Assembly (NCBI GenBank): GCA_017445585.1
Contig: JAFSTX010000068.1
Location: 1-64,000, forward strand
Reading direction: 5' to 3'
DNA: 64,000 nucleotides
DNA from: Lachnospiraceae bacterium
GTDB lineage: Bacteria > Bacillota > Clostridia > Lachnospirales > Lachnospiraceae
The notes beneath the pieces are model-generated. The model was not told the origin of the DNA, made no database searches, and saw only the letters and a list, made by a program, of their open reading frames with translations. Positions 54,378 through 63,682 of this stretch are shown here, one piece after another. The translations under genes and the position numbers were made by a program. Within the stretch, counting starts at the first letter, position 1. Each line of letters begins with the position of its first letter.

Positions 54378-55361
54378 CTAACGTGTCTGCATCATATGGC
54401 GCTTCAGGATGCGGATATCCTGATTAAAGAAGCGAAGGATCTCGAAGCCCTCAAGGAGCCTGGAGGATACGCGTTCGGTGTAGGTATCGCGCAGCTGGTT
54501 CAGATCCAGATTCGTGGAGATGATAGTGGACCGTCTGCGCAGCCTGCGTTCGCTGATGCAGCGGAACAGCTGCGAAGTGGCAAAGCTGTTGGTGACCTCG
54601 GTACCGAGATCATCTATGATCAGCAGATCACAGCCGAAGATCTGCTCGCGCTCGTCCTCACGTCTGCCGAAAGCAGAATCCGCCATCCGGTCAAAGAGCG
54701 AAGCAGCCGGATAATAGATCACGCTGTATCCCTGCTTTATCACCTCTCTCGCTATGCAGTTCGAGAGGAAGGTCTTGCCGGTGCCGGCGCCGCCGATAAA
54801 GAGCATATTCTTCTCTCCCGGCTTAAAATCCTGCGCCATCTCCCTGGCCTTGCGAAGGTTCTCTGACATATTCTCATAGGAGGTCCTGCCGCTCGCCGGA
54901 TCCCTGCGGACCCTGTCGAACCACTTGAGATCGAAGGTGTCAAAATTCTCCTGCTCCAAAAGGCCTCGGATGTTCGAGGCGTCATAGAGCATCTCTGCCT
55001 CAAGTGCCCTGAAACACCTGCATTTTACTCCGTCCACATATCCTGTATCGCCGCAGAGCGGACAGGTATAATGCACGTCCAGATAATCTGCCGGAAATCC
55101 GACTCCGGAGAGTATCACTCTCTGCTGGTCGCGCAGATCCTCTATCTGTGAGAGCAGCCGATCCTCAAGCATCTCGTCTCCGCGAAGGAGAGCCTTGACA
55201 CGCTCCGCCTGATTCTTGGCAACGGCCTCCTCCATCTCGGCATATATCGGAGAGCGTCTGACCACCTCGTCAAAAGCCGCCTTCTGCCGCGCGACGGCGT
55301 CGGCGTGCCTGCCCTCTATTACCGACATAAGCTGTTCATACTGGCTGTTGCTGAGCGCCAT
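54378..55361 (-). CDS. DnaI/DnaC-type helicase loader
   Basis: A 327-residue AAA+ protein that loads the replicative helicase. The N-terminal ~120 residues include a CPLCGDTGYVDGVKCRC zinc-binding cluster. The ATPase domain has FIGGAGTGKTFLSN (Walker A), LLIIDDLGTE (Walker B) and the arginine finger region SSRLLEGF. It lies 21 bp after dnaD in the same operon, a classical pairing of loader components. Confidence 0.92.
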   Translation of the reverse strand: MALSNSQYEQLMSVIEGRHADAVARQKAAFDEVVRRSPIYAEMEEAVAKNQAERVKALLRGDEMLEDRLLSQIEDLRDQQRVILSGVGFPADYLDVHYTCPLCGDTGYVDGVKCRCFRALEAEMLYDASNIRGLLEQENFDTFDLKWFDRVRRDPASGRTSYENMSENLRKAREMAQDFKPGEKNMLFIGGAGTGKTFLSNCIAREVIKQGYSVIYYPAASLFDRMADSAFGRREDEREQIFGCDLLIIDDLGTEVTNSFATSQLFRCISERRLRRRSTIISTNLDLNQLRDTYTERVSSRLLEGFEILRFFNQDIRILKRHMMQTR

Positions 55362-55382
55362 ATCCTATCCCTCCGGCGGACG

Positions 55383-56216
55383 TCACTGACCTTCGGCGCG
55401 CAGCTCCTGGAGCAGCATCGCATTAAGGTCCGTATCTCTCTGATCAAAATTGTGGAACTTGTTTGCGGCGGGCCTGGTGCTCCTGCGGACTCCCTCATCG
55501 AAGCTCGCGGCCTGGGCCCTGGCCGACTCCACGTCGGTCACTCCGGCTTCTTTCCAGCCGAGTGCGACCGCCTTCATATAGCTGACCTTGCTGTGGCCTT
55601 TGTCCACGCAGTACTCCAGCAGATACTCGACGAGCTCCTCGGAGAAGCCCATCTCCTCCTGCAGCCAGATGATGAAATTCGTATCGGTCCTGGTAAGGGT
55701 GCGTCCGAGGAACTGCTCCGCCACATAGACCAGCTCGCGGAACTTCATATCTGTCACGTTCACCTTTACGGGAGCGGCCGTCTGCTGTGCGCCGGGTGCG
55801 GACGGTGCAGCGTTCCCGGAAACAGCGGCCTTGCGGCTGCGCGGGGCGGCATCACTGTCCATCGTGGGAGAAAGCAGAGTGATCTGAGTGACCTCGTCTC
55901 CCTCGCGTACAAGGTCGAGCAAACCCTGCTGCTGCCAGTAGGTCAGGGCGCGCAGTACGGCCTTAGACGTCAGATCGAGTGATTCCGCGAGCATCTCCAC
56001 GGTGGGGACCTCGCTGTCAGACTGACGAAGGAGCATTATGTAGACCTTCACGGCATCGCCTCCGGCGGCTGCCAGATACCGGTCAATAAAAGCGTTCGGG
56101 ACAAGAGTCTGCCCCAAACACAGATGATTCAATACTACCAATTTATATACAACCTCCTGCCAAGAAACACCGATAAAGAACGGTGGTGCGATCAGCGTCT
56201 CCCAGGGAAGGATCAA
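55383..56216 (-). CDS. DnaD-family primosome protein
   Basis: A 277-residue replication-initiation protein. The N-terminal winged-helix region contains VPNAFIDRYL and AVKVYIMLLR. The DnaB_2/DnaD C-terminal domain has F-L-G-R-T-L-T-R-T-D-x-N-F-I-I-W and Y-C-V-D-K-G-H-S-K-V-S-Y-M, ending in the family's A-x-x-W pattern. Start is probably TTG at 56216 (CAGGAAATG upstream). A basic linker lies between the domains. The gene starts just below a cluster of DnaA boxes. Confidence 0.85.
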   Translation of the reverse strand: MILPWETLIAPPFFIGVSWQEVVYKLVVLNHLCLGQTLVPNAFIDRYLAAAGGDAVKVYIMLLRQSDSEVPTVEMLAESLDLTSKAVLRALTYWQQQGLLDLVREGDEVTQITLLSPTMDSDAAPRSRKAAVSGNAAPSAPGAQQTAAPVKVNVTDMKFRELVYVAEQFLGRTLTRTDTNFIIWLQEEMGFSEELVEYLLEYCVDKGHSKVSYMKAVALGWKEAGVTDVESARAQAASFDEGVRRSTRPAANKFHNFDQRDTDLNAMLLQELRAEGQ

Positions 56217-56311
56217 AAGATCATTTCCTGAAACAAAAGCATGGAGATTATAGCATAAGCATTTTTATTTGAAAAGCCCGCAAACCCGCGCTGCTGCGTG
56301 GTTGTGGAAAC

Positions 56312-56417
56312 TGTGGATAATGTTTATAAGCCACCGATACCACGCAAAATCAAGTCAAAAAAACAGGGTCATCTGCGAATAACTCTTCGTCGATAACCCT
56401 GTGAATAATGTGGATAA
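56312..56417. promoter_or_regulatory. DnaA-box cluster upstream of dnaD
   Basis: Two perfect DnaA boxes TGTGGATAA (TTATCCACA on the other strand) at 56312-56320 and 56409-56417, plus near matches TGTGGAAAC (56303) and TGTGAATAA (56400). They lie in the 200-bp gap between murC and dnaD-dnaI. The second perfect box reaches the murC stop codon. Confidence 0.75.
56357..56402 (-). terminator. Terminator of murC
   Basis: On the minus strand ACAGGGTTATC pairs with GATGACCCTGT, followed by T7. Located within the DnaA-box region. Confidence 0.8.
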
Positions 56418-57797
56418 CTACTTCCCGAGGAGGTGATCCCCTATCAGATACACGTCTTTCGAGCCCATAGTTATCAACAGATCTCCGTCAACACATTTTT
56501 CCAATAAAAATTTTTCAATTTCGTCGAAAGTTTTGAAAAAGTAGGCTTCATGCCCCATTTCCGTCAGTTTATCGGATATATTCTTAGAACTGACGCCCAT
56601 ATTGTCGGGCTCGCGATCCGAGTAGACCTCTGCCATGACCACCACGTCAGCGAGGGAAAGCGCCTCCACAAATTCATTCATCAGAGTCTTTACCCGGGAA
56701 TAGGTATGGGGCTCAAATACACAGACGACTCTCGCGTCCTTGTACTTCCTGGCAGCCTTCAGTGTGGCAGCGATCTCGTCCGGATGATGAGCATAGTCGT
56801 CTATGATCGTCACTCCGCCGAGGCGTCCCTTGTACTCAAAGCGTCTGTGCGCGCCGTGGAAATGCGCCAGAGTCTTCACCAGACTCTCCATCGGCATCCC
56901 CGCGTCGCGGCATGCGGCTATGGCCGCCATGGCGTTGCTGATATTGTGCTCACCGGGGATGGCCAGAGTGACACGCACACTCTCTCCGCCTTTTTCATGG
57001 AGCGTGAAGGACGGCCTCGCGCAGTCATCGAACTCGATCCCGTCGGCATAGTAATCGTCATCCGGATCAAAGCCCACGGTCGCTATCCGGCAGGTTAGTC
57101 CGTCCACGATCTCGCGGTAATCGTCTATACCGCTGTCTATGATCGTCAGTCCTCCCTCAGGCACACGCTCGGCAAAGAGCCTGAACGAATGGCGTATATC
57201 ATCGATATCCTTGAAGAAATCCAGGTGCTCGGCGCGTATATTCAGTATGACCGCTATCGTAGGATATGAAGAAAGGAAGCTGTTCGTATACTCGCAGGCC
57301 TCGGCCACGAAATTGCCCGAACTGCCCACGCGGTAGTTGCCTCCGATGCTTTCGAGCATACCTCCCACAAATACCGTAGGATCGGCATCGGCCTCCAGCA
57401 GCATCTGCGCCACCATGGACGTGGTGGTCGTCTTACCGTGAGTGCCGGAAATATTGATGGATACCGGATAACCGCGCATGACCTGACCGAGAAATTCGGC
57501 TCTCGTAAGCACAGGAATGCCGCAGCTCACTGCTGCGGCAAGTTCCGGATTGTCGGGATGGATGGCCGCCGTATAGACTACCAGATCCATGCCTTTGTCG
57601 ATATTCTCCGCTCTCTGTCCGAAAGCCACGTCAATGCCTTCGGCCTTAAGCGCCTTGACCATGGGGGTATTATAGGAATCGGAACCGGTGACGTGATGAC
57701 CTCTGCGGAAAAGAAGCTGAGCCAGTCCGCTCATGCTGATTCCGCCTATGCCTATAAAATGAACCCATGAGGGCTTATCAAAGTCAAACTGATACAT
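56418..57797 (-). CDS. murC: UDP-N-acetylmuramate-L-alanine ligase
   Basis: A 459-residue Mur ligase joining L-Ala to UDP-MurNAc. N-terminal G-I-G-G-I-S-M-S-G and D-S-Y; the ATP loop GTHGKTTTT at ~112; the central motif H-L-D-F-F-K-D and N-I-S-N-A-M-A-A; H-R-R-F and D-D-Y-A-H-H-P-x-E in the C-terminal part. Standard length. It is the second gene after a small membrane protein (17-bp gap). Confidence 0.96.
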   Translation of the reverse strand: MYQFDFDKPSWVHFIGIGGISMSGLAQLLFRRGHHVTGSDSYNTPMVKALKAEGIDVAFGQRAENIDKGMDLVVYTAAIHPDNPELAAAVSCGIPVLTRAEFLGQVMRGYPVSINISGTHGKTTTTSMVAQMLLEADADPTVFVGGMLESIGGNYRVGSSGNFVAEACEYTNSFLSSYPTIAVILNIRAEHLDFFKDIDDIRHSFRLFAERVPEGGLTIIDSGIDDYREIVDGLTCRIATVGFDPDDDYYADGIEFDDCARPSFTLHEKGGESVRVTLAIPGEHNISNAMAAIAACRDAGMPMESLVKTLAHFHGAHRRFEYKGRLGGVTIIDDYAHHPDEIAATLKAARKYKDARVVCVFEPHTYSRVKTLMNEFVEALSLADVVVMAEVYSDREPDNMGVSSKNISDKLTEMGHEAYFFKTFDEIEKFLLEKCVDGDLLITMGSKDVYLIGDHLLGK

Positions 57798-57814
57798 CAG
57801 TCGCTCCTGTAATA

Positions 57815-58258
57815 TTAGTTTCCGGACGTCTCAGAAGAAGGTTCTTCGCTTGCGGCCTCTTCCGAAGAGGGCTCTTCGCTCGCAGCATCGTCTGATGCTC
57901 CTTCGCTCCCGTCCTCGGACGCTTCGTCGGTCTTGCCGGTAACGGTAACGGAGCCGTCGTCATTTACCACGACCTCACTGTCGTCATCGGTACCGATAAG
58001 ATCGGTAATGTCGGTCGTGGGCTGCACGTACTGATCTATCACGAGTGCCTCAGCGTCGTAGTTGGGCTTCGCAGCCTGATTGGCCTTGACGATATTAACG
58101 GCTGTGATAACCAGCGCCACTGCCAGACCGACTACCAGGACTCCGGCTACTACGCGTGCGATGACCTTGTTGCGGACCTTTTTCCTGCGCGCGGACTCGA
58201 TCTCCGCTTTACGGTTTGCTTTGCTTTCCTTATAAGCGTTTACTTTTTCCTGACTCAT
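57815..58258 (-). CDS. Small single-pass membrane protein with acidic C-terminus
   Basis: A 147-residue protein: basic N-terminus (KESKANRKAEIESARRKKV), one helix at ~35-58 (VVAGVLVVGLAVALVITAV), and an extracytoplasmic part ending in Ser/Glu-rich low complexity (EEPSSEEAASEEPSSE). No family recognised. It precedes murC in a two-gene operon, which hints at a cell-envelope role. AGGAAGG precedes the start. Confidence 0.8.
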   Translation of the reverse strand: MSQEKVNAYKESKANRKAEIESARRKKVRNKVIARVVAGVLVVGLAVALVITAVNIVKANQAAKPNYDAEALVIDQYVQPTTDITDLIGTDDDSEVVVNDDGSVTVTGKTDEASEDGSEGASDDAASEEPSSEEAASEEPSSETSGN

Positions 58259-58293
58259 AGCTGATATCCTTCCTAAATCAGATAATCGGATGT

Positions 58294-58322
58294 ATTTTAC
58301 ATCATGAGGCCCAATAATTCAA
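58294..58322 (-). promoter_or_regulatory. Promoter of the small membrane protein-murC operon
   Basis: TTGAAT (58317-58322), 17-bp spacer, TAAAAT (58294-58299) on the minus strand. Confidence 0.65.
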
Positions 58323-58368
58323 GGGCTTTAATCCATCAGGGCTGATTTGTACTGTCGGCTCCCCGATA

Positions 58369-59385
58369 TCAGTCTTCGTATCCGTTCGGGTTATTCTTCT
58401 GCCAGTTCCAGGCGTCACGGCACATCTCGTCGATCCCCTTCTCAGCCTTCCAGTGCAGGACCTTCTCAGCCTTTTCCGTGGCGGCGTAGCACTGCGCGAT
58501 ATCGCCGGGACGGCGCGGCGCGATACGGTAGGCTATAGGGGCTCCGACAGCCTTTTCAAAGGCGTGCAGCACCTGGAGCACACTGTAGCCCTCTCCAGTG
58601 CCCAGATTATAGACCTCTGCGCCCTCCGGCATAACGCCGATGCGCTCCAGTGCGGCCACATGGCCCTTTGCCAGATCCACGACGTGGATATAGTCGCGTA
58701 CACCGGTCCCGTCGGGAGTATCATAGTCATCTCCGAAGACCGACAGCTCCTTCAGCTTGCCTATAGCGACCTGCGTGATGTATGGAGTGAGATTGTTCGG
58801 GATGCCCTTGGGGTCCTCGCCGATCAGGCCACTCTCATGCGCGCCGACGGGATTGAAGTACCGGAGCAGGATGATCTTCCAGCCGTGATTCGTGGCCGCG
58901 ATATCCCTCAGGATATCCTCGATCATGAGCTTTGTCGTACCGTAGGGATTCGTTGTATGCAGCGGAAAGCTCTCGTCGATGGGAACGCTCGCAGGATCTC
59001 CGTAGACCGTCGCGGACGAGCTGAAGATGATATTGCGGCAGGAATGGCGCCGCATCGAGTCGCAGAGCGCCAGAGTGCTCTCGAGGTTGTTCCTATAGTA
59101 GTCCAGAGGCTTCTGCACGGACTCGCCGACGGCCTTTAGCCCCGCGAAATGGATGACGGCGTCGATGCTGTTTTCTTCAAAGATGCGGTCGAGCGCGGCC
59201 TCATCGCGGACGTCATTCTCATAGAACTTTGCCTTTTTTCCGGTGATCTGCTCTACCCTCTCCAGAGACTTCCTGCTGGAATTGCAGAGATTGTCTATTA
59301 CGACGGCGTCATATCCGCCATTCAAAAGCTCAACTACCGTGTGACTTCCTATATATCCGGCTCCGCCGGTAACAAGTATGCTCAT
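58369..59385 (-). CDS. galE: UDP-glucose 4-epimerase
   Basis: A 338-residue short-chain dehydrogenase fold. GGAGYIGSH is the NAD motif, SSATVYG and N-P-Y-G-T-T-K give the catalytic Ser and Tyr-x3-Lys, and [14 protein letters not shown] follows. Standard length for GalE. The start at 59385 follows AAGGT; upstream in-frame ATGs would add an improbable tail. No gal operon genes accompany it, so it likely serves surface polysaccharide synthesis. Confidence 0.95.
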   Translation of the reverse strand: MSILVTGGAGYIGSHTVVELLNGGYDAVVIDNLCNSSRKSLERVEQITGKKAKFYENDVRDEAALDRIFEENSIDAVIHFAGLKAVGESVQKPLDYYRNNLESTLALCDSMRRHSCRNIIFSSSATVYGDPASVPIDESFPLHTTNPYGTTKLMIEDILRDIAATNHGWKIILLRYFNPVGAHESGLIGEDPKGIPNNLTPYITQVAIGKLKELSVFGDDYDTPDGTGVRDYIHVVDLAKGHVAALERIGVMPEGAEVYNLGTGEGYSVLQVLHAFEKAVGAPIAYRIAPRRPGDIAQCYAATEKAEKVLHWKAEKGIDEMCRDAWNWQKNNPNGYED

Positions 59386-59538
59386 AAATACCTTGTATGA
59401 TGTAGTCAGAAACAGATACACCATTTTTCCTTTCTTTTTAATCTGTGGTTCAATGTATTCAGATACATTGGACAATTGATAATTCCCTGCAGCCTGGCTG
59501 CCTGAAAGAGTTTTTGCCGCTGCCTTTATCTGAATTGT

Positions 59539-59748
59539 TTACAGCCGGACCTTTTTATGCTTTATTCCATGTATTACCTCCGTTTGCCTGTTCACATGCA
59601 GCGCCGAAACCAGAAGAACATATTTAATGCCTTTCTTTAACAGATATGCTGCCTCTCTGGTAAATAGGAAGCCTGCAATGAAAGATGCCGCGGATATGTA
59701 TACGATCAGGAGGACCCACTGGGCTCTGATGTGACAGCGGATGTACTC
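59539..59748 (-). pseudogene. Membrane-protein remnant
   Basis: A 69-codon minus-strand frame without a start: QWVLLIVYISAASFIAGFLF is a membrane helix, then FTREAAYLLKKGIKYVLLVS. A related piece (KEVAYLTKKGIKRRR) occurs at 63178-63249. Both look like ends of decayed copies of one gene family. The rest of 59386-59833 shows nothing else. Confidence 0.4.
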
Positions 59749-59833
59749 TCAGGCATCACCGTCAGCGTCCCGATCACGAGCGAAACAGACAGGAATACTG
59801 CCAGGAGACGGTGAGGTAAAGAATGCGATATCA

Positions 59834-61015
59834 TCAATAGCTCCTGAGCGCTTCTGCTTTGTCCGTGCGCTCCCACGTAAAGTCTGCGTCAGTTCTGCCG
59901 AAATGTCCATAAGCAGCCGTCTGCCTGTAGATGGGCCTGCGCAGATCGAGCATCCTGATAATGCCGGCGGGGCGCAGATCAAAGTTCTCCCTCACTATCT
60001 TTATCAACTCCGCCTCAGACAGCCTGCCGGTGCCGAAGGTCTCGATATGGATCGACGTGGGATTGGCTACGCCTATGGCATATGAAAGCTGGATCTCCAT
60101 GCGGTCAGCCAGACCTGCTGCCACCATGTTCTTTGCCGCGTATCTGGCCGCATACGCGGCAGAGCGGTCCACCTTCGTCGGATCCTTGCCGGAAAAAGCG
60201 CCGCCGCCGTGGCGAGCGTATCCTCCATAGGTGTCTACGATGATCTTTCGTCCTGTAAGTCCCGAGTCGCCGGCCGGTCCGCCGATAACGAAACGTCCGG
60301 TGGGATTGATGTAGATCTTCGTCTCGGGAGTGATCATCTCCGCCGGGATCACGGCGTCTATGACGTGACGCCTGATATCCTCGTGGATCTCCGACTGTGT
60401 CACATCCGGGTCATGCTGGGCGGATACCACGATAGCGTCGATGCCGACTACCCGTCCGTCCTCATAGATGGCGGTAACCTGAGTCTTGCCGTCCGGACGC
60501 AGATAGGGCAGAGTGCCGTCCTTGCGGACCTCGGTCAGCCTGCGGGCGAGCTTATGCGCCATGGAAATGGCATAGGGCATCAGCTCCGGAGTCTCGTTTG
60601 AAGCATATCCGAACATCATACCCTGATCGCCGGCTCCTATAGCGTCTATCTCCTCATCCGTCATAGTATTCTCCTTGGCTTCCAGAGCCTTGTCCACGCC
60701 CATGGCGATGTCGGAAGACTGCTCGTCCAGCGCCACCAGCACGCCGCAGGTATTGCCGTCAAAGCCGTACTCCGAACGGTCATAGCCGATCCCGCGTACG
60801 GTATCGCGCACGACCTTCTGTATATCCACGTAAGCCTCGGCGGTGACCTCGCCCATAACTACCACAAAGCCTGTATTCGTCAGCGTCTCGCAGGCCACGC
60901 GGGCCATGGGATCCTGTCTGAGCATCTCGTCCAGTATCGCGTCTGATATCTGGTCGCACATTTTGTCGGGATGACCCTCGGTCACAGATTCCGATGTAAA
61001 GTAAGTTCTTGCCAT
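59834..61015 (-). CDS. metK: S-adenosylmethionine synthetase
   Basis: Makes SAM from methionine and ATP. 393 residues, normal length. Signature segments: [37 protein letters not shown] and [19 protein letters not shown]. Expression is controlled by a SAM-I riboswitch and terminator directly upstream. AAGGAGGAG precedes the ATG. Confidence 0.97.
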   Translation of the reverse strand: MARTYFTSESVTEGHPDKMCDQISDAILDEMLRQDPMARVACETLTNTGFVVVMGEVTAEAYVDIQKVVRDTVRGIGYDRSEYGFDGNTCGVLVALDEQSSDIAMGVDKALEAKENTMTDEEIDAIGAGDQGMMFGYASNETPELMPYAISMAHKLARRLTEVRKDGTLPYLRPDGKTQVTAIYEDGRVVGIDAIVVSAQHDPDVTQSEIHEDIRRHVIDAVIPAEMITPETKIYINPTGRFVIGGPAGDSGLTGRKIIVDTYGGYARHGGGAFSGKDPTKVDRSAAYAARYAAKNMVAAGLADRMEIQLSYAIGVANPTSIHIETFGTGRLSEAELIKIVRENFDLRPAGIIRMLDLRRPIYRQTAAYGHFGRTDADFTWERTDKAEALRSY

Positions 61016-61032
61016 TTCTCCTCCTTCTTTCC

Positions 61033-61060
61033 AAAAAAAGGTCCGCCGTGAGGCGGACCT
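61033..61060 (-). terminator. Riboswitch-controlled terminator of metK
   Basis: AGGTCCGCC-tcac-GGCGGACCT followed by T7 on the minus strand, between the SAM-I aptamer and the metK ribosome site. Confidence 0.9.
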
Positions 61061-61076
61061 GTATGCTCTACAAATC

Positions 61077-61180
61077 CTCTCATTGTTCGATCGCTCGCTA
61101 AGGTTGGCACCTTCCCGCCGTTATGGCGGGGGTTGTCGTGATATCACAGGCCCTACTGCCTCCATCACTCTTAATGAGAA
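61077..61180 (-). ncRNA. SAM-I (S-box) riboswitch
   Basis: Read on the minus strand, the core landmarks appear in order: CTCATTAAGAGTGATGGAGG, GGCCCTGTGA-like segment, CGACAACC, GGTGCCAACC and GAACAATGAGAGG, whose AATGAG closes P1 with CTCATT. SAM binding favours the downstream terminator and shuts metK off. Confidence 0.93.
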
Positions 61181-61193
61181 GTGTTACGTAGAT

Positions 61194-61221
61194 ATGATAC
61201 TATTCTTTTTGAAAAATGCAA
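61194..61221 (-). promoter_or_regulatory. Promoter of the riboswitch-metK transcript
   Basis: TTGCAT (61216-61221), 16-bp spacer, TATCAT (61194-61199) on the minus strand, 14 bp before the riboswitch. Confidence 0.65.
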
Positions 61222-61225
61222 GCCC

Positions 61226-62075
61226 TTATTTGGCTATCGCCGTAAGCGCGGCATCGGATACCACTCCGCTTCCGCCGAAGGCCAGGAACCTGGCAGCTCC
61301 TACCTGATCGGCATACTGGGCAGCCGCGTTCACCACGGCAGCACGGTCGCCGCGTACCAGCACCATGGGGGCGCCGAGGGCGTAGGCCAGAGGGCCTCCG
61401 GAGAGACCGTCAGGGAAGTTCTCACCGGTTGCGATCGTGATATTCTCAGCGCTTGCAAAGAACTTGGTAGCTATGGCCAGAGATGTGGCATAGCGGTCAG
61501 AACCCTTTACGCGCTCGACGTTCACGCCGGGCTTAAGTGCCTTTATCTCATCCACGATCGCATCTTTGATCGCTCCGCTGCCGCCCAGGATATAGATGTT
61601 GCGGAAGGTCTTTGACGTAACGAACGCCTTCTGCTCATCAGTCAGCGCTGTCGCATTCCTGCCGACCAGCATGATGGGTTTGCCCAGCGCAGATGCGGAG
61701 AGCGCATCAGCGAATCCGTCACCGGAGGCGATCAGCAGATCGGTTCCTCTGGAGATGCCAGCGGTATTCAGTATCAGCATATTTGTCTTGTATCTATCCT
61801 TGCCGGAAAGCCTCTTGACCTCGATCCCGGAGAGAGAATCCTCCACGGAAGCGGGCACTGCTCCAGTTCCGCCCAGAATATATACTATACCGTTTTCAGT
61901 AAGATTATCTCTGATAAATCCGACCGTCTGAGTTATAGACCTTGGCGGTAGCCGTCTCACCGAGCGTGAGCGCCTCCGCCTCAGCAATGGTATTGGCCCG
62001 CACAGATATCGCACCGGCTGAAAGTTCCACTACCATCGAGAGAGCGACGAGAAAAACAAATAATCTCTTCTTCAT
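61226..62075 (-). pseudogene. Cell-wall-binding repeat 2 protein, frameshifted or internally deleted
   Basis: The start at 62075 (AAAGGAG upstream) encodes a signal peptide (MKKRLFVFLVALSMVV) and continues to about A-L-T-L-G-E-T-A-T-A-K-V-Y-N, then hits a stop at ~61915. In the next frame, from ~61940 on, about 2.5 cell-wall-binding type 2 repeats are intact: T-V-G-F-I-R-D-N-L-T, IVYILGGTGAVP, RLSGKDRY, IYILGGSGAI, RVKGSDRYATS, and FLAFGGSGVVS at the end. Either a deletion joined signal peptide and repeats out of frame, or a frameshift occurred. Such repeats hold exoproteins on the cell wall. Confidence 0.8.
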
Positions 62076-62087
62076 TGGTCTTCTCCT

Positions 62088-62618
62088 TTACAATGAATAA
62101 TAAGGTATATTCGTCTGACCGATCCTTACGAATCTGCGTCTACCGATCACCTTGAATCCAAGCTTCTCATAGGCCCTGATGGCCTGTGTATTCTGTCTTT
62201 TTACGGTGAGATACATCTGATCCACTCCCCTTTCATGGAGAGTGTCCATGACCCATGCGGCCATCTCGGCTGCGTATCCGCGCCCCCAGTACTCCCTGAA
62301 CACCCTCACCGCAAACAGATACGCGTCGATATGGCGTATCCTGTAGAGGACCTCCGTCCCGCCTTTCTTCATCAAATAAAGGACTCCGACGATGTTACCG
62401 TCAGCGTCCTTAAAGCCGTATCCGTCTATAAACCCGGGCTGCTCGCCGAGCATTTTGTGGAGCGCAGGGCTGGCATTTACTATGTCCAGATTCTCCGCAG
62501 TCAACACAAACGGGGCAAGTCTCCCCCGCTGTACTTCCTTCATCTCGTGATAATCCAGCCTGCAATAGAGATGATCATAAGTCATCAGCCAGACTTTTCC
62601 CCGGAACTTGAGCTGCAT
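62088..62618 (-). CDS. GNAT-family acetyltransferase
   Basis: A 176-residue protein with the GNAT acetyl-CoA motif YWGRGYAAEM and the C-terminal A-I-R-A-Y-E-K-L-G-F-K-V-I-G pattern typical of RimI/RimJ-like enzymes. Substrate unknown. Start at 62618 follows GGAGGAG. Confidence 0.88.
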   Translation of the reverse strand: MQLKFRGKVWLMTYDHLYCRLDYHEMKEVQRGRLAPFVLTAENLDIVNASPALHKMLGEQPGFIDGYGFKDADGNIVGVLYLMKKGGTEVLYRIRHIDAYLFAVRVFREYWGRGYAAEMAAWVMDTLHERGVDQMYLTVKRQNTQAIRAYEKLGFKVIGRRRFVRIGQTNIPYYSL

Positions 62619-62725
62619 GAGATCTCCTCCGATCCATGTATAAAACAATTCTAATTCATACCCACGGAAAAGTCCAATGCTTTTAACGAAAGAAAAAAGC
62701 TCCTCTGATATCAGAGAAGCATTAG

Positions 62726-62797
62726 AGGCGACAGCCGGATTTGAACCGGCGCATCAGGGTTTTGCAGACCCACGCCTTACCACTTGGCTATGTCGCC
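62726..62797 (-). tRNA. tRNA-Cys (GCA)
   Basis: Cloverleaf of 72 nt on the minus strand beginning GGCGACATAGCCAAGTGG; anticodon loop CTGCAAA; T arm GGTTCAAATCC; discriminator U. No CCA encoded. Confidence 0.95.
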
Positions 62798-62803
62798 GGA
62801 AAG

Positions 62804-62876
62804 TGGAGATGAGGGGATTCGAACCCCTGACCCCCTGCTTGCAAGGCAGGTGCTCTCCCAACTGAGCTACACCCCC
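62804..62876 (-). tRNA. tRNA-Ala (UGC)
   Basis: Cloverleaf on the minus strand beginning GGGGGTGTAGCTCAGTTGG; anticodon loop CTTGCAA; T arm GGTTCGAATCC. Discriminator A, no CCA encoded. Seven bases from the tRNA-Cys gene. Confidence 0.96.
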
Positions 62877-62890
62877 GAGGGTACGTTATA

Positions 62891-62964
62891 TGGGCTTGAG
62901 TGGACTCGAACCACCGACCTCGCGCTTATCAGGCGCGCGCTCTAACCGGCTGAGCTACAAGCCC
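62891..62964 (-). tRNA. tRNA-Ile (GAU)
   Basis: Cloverleaf on the minus strand beginning GGGCTTGTAGCTCAGCCGG; anticodon loop CTGATAA; T arm GGTTCGAGTCC. Discriminator A, no CCA encoded. First of the three-gene tRNA cluster. Confidence 0.96.
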
Positions 62965-63009
62965 GAAACGCGACGATTATTCTAACATTCCAAAGCATAC
63001 TTGTCAATC

Positions 63010-63076
63010 TGTTTTTTTGTCAACCGAAATTCCTGTTGTGTCTGTTTTGTCAACCGATATTTCTGTTGCAGGACCT
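63010..63076. repeat. Imperfect ~32-bp direct repeat
   Basis: Two copies of TTTTGTCAACCGAAATTCCT / TTTTGTCAACCGATATTTCT, each followed by GTTG, lie upstream of the tRNA cluster. A TATAAT at about 63099 faces right toward non-coding sequence. No gene is seen in 62965-63177. Confidence 0.6.
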
Positions 63077-63177
63077 GTTTGCAGGATTACAATTTGTTAT
63101 AATGTCATTAACGGGAGCAGACTAAAAGGAATCAATTGACGGCGAACCTTAAATCATAAGCGCTCATGTCATATCAT

Positions 63178-63249
63178 TCATATAATCTTGAAATACTTCC
63201 TTCTTCTCTTAATGCCTTTCTTTGTCAGATACGCCACCTCCTTATAGCA
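63178..63249 (-). pseudogene. Short gene-end remnant
   Basis: Minus-strand frame KEVAYLTKKGIKRRRKYFK to a stop at 63178-63180. It resembles REAAYLLKKGIKYV of the fragment at 59539, so it is likely a second decayed member of that family, cut off by the adjoining tandem array. Confidence 0.35.
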
Positions 63250-63264
63250 ACTTTAACCACTTGA

Positions 63265-63682
63265 CAATTACTGCAAAAATGGCAAAACGCCGAAATTGCA
63301 GTACTTTTACTGCCCGGCAATTACTGCAAAAATGGCAGAACGCCGAAATTGCAGTACTTTTACTGCCCGGCAATTACTGCAAAAATGACAAAACGCCGAA
63401 ATTGCAGTACTTTTACCGCCCGGCAATTACTGCAAAAATGGCAGAATGCCGGAATTGCAGTACTTTTACCGCCCGGCAATTACTGCAAAAATGGTAAAAC
63501 GCCGAAATTGCAGTACTTTTACCGCCCGGCAATTACTGCAAAAATGACAGAATGCCGAAATTGCAGTACTTTTACTGCCCGGCAATTACTGCAAAAATGA
63601 CAAAACGCCGAAATTGCAGTACTTTTACTGCCCGGCAATTACTGCAAAAATGACAAAACGCCGAAATTGCAGTACTTTTACC
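63265..63682. repeat. 53-bp tandem array of inverted TACTGCAA motifs
   Basis: Eight units start at 63265, 63318, 63371, 63424, 63477, 63530, 63583 and 63636. In each, TACTGCAA and its inverse TTGCAGTA are centred 27 bp apart, and 26 bp separate them from the next unit. A possible inner GGC/GCC pairing is not kept in all units. Unit length is not a multiple of three, so the long frames seen across it are artefacts. Confidence 0.95.

Noticed and set aside
56217..56417. Chromosomal replication origin
   Set aside because: Only two perfect DnaA boxes, with no dnaA or dnaN gene adjacent and no clear AT-rich unwinding region; regulatory use is more likely.
61910..61945. Programmed ribosomal frameshift in the cell-wall-binding gene
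   Set aside because: No slippery heptamer or downstream structure is evident, and the text between signal peptide and repeats looks deleted, not shifted.
63222..63600. Repetitive proteins encoded across the 53-bp array
   Set aside because: The period is not a multiple of three, and the long frames exist only because the unit lacks stops; no ribosome site.
63265..63682. CRISPR array
   Set aside because: Units are contiguous near-identical 53-mers with no unique spacers and no cas genes; it is a tandem repeat.
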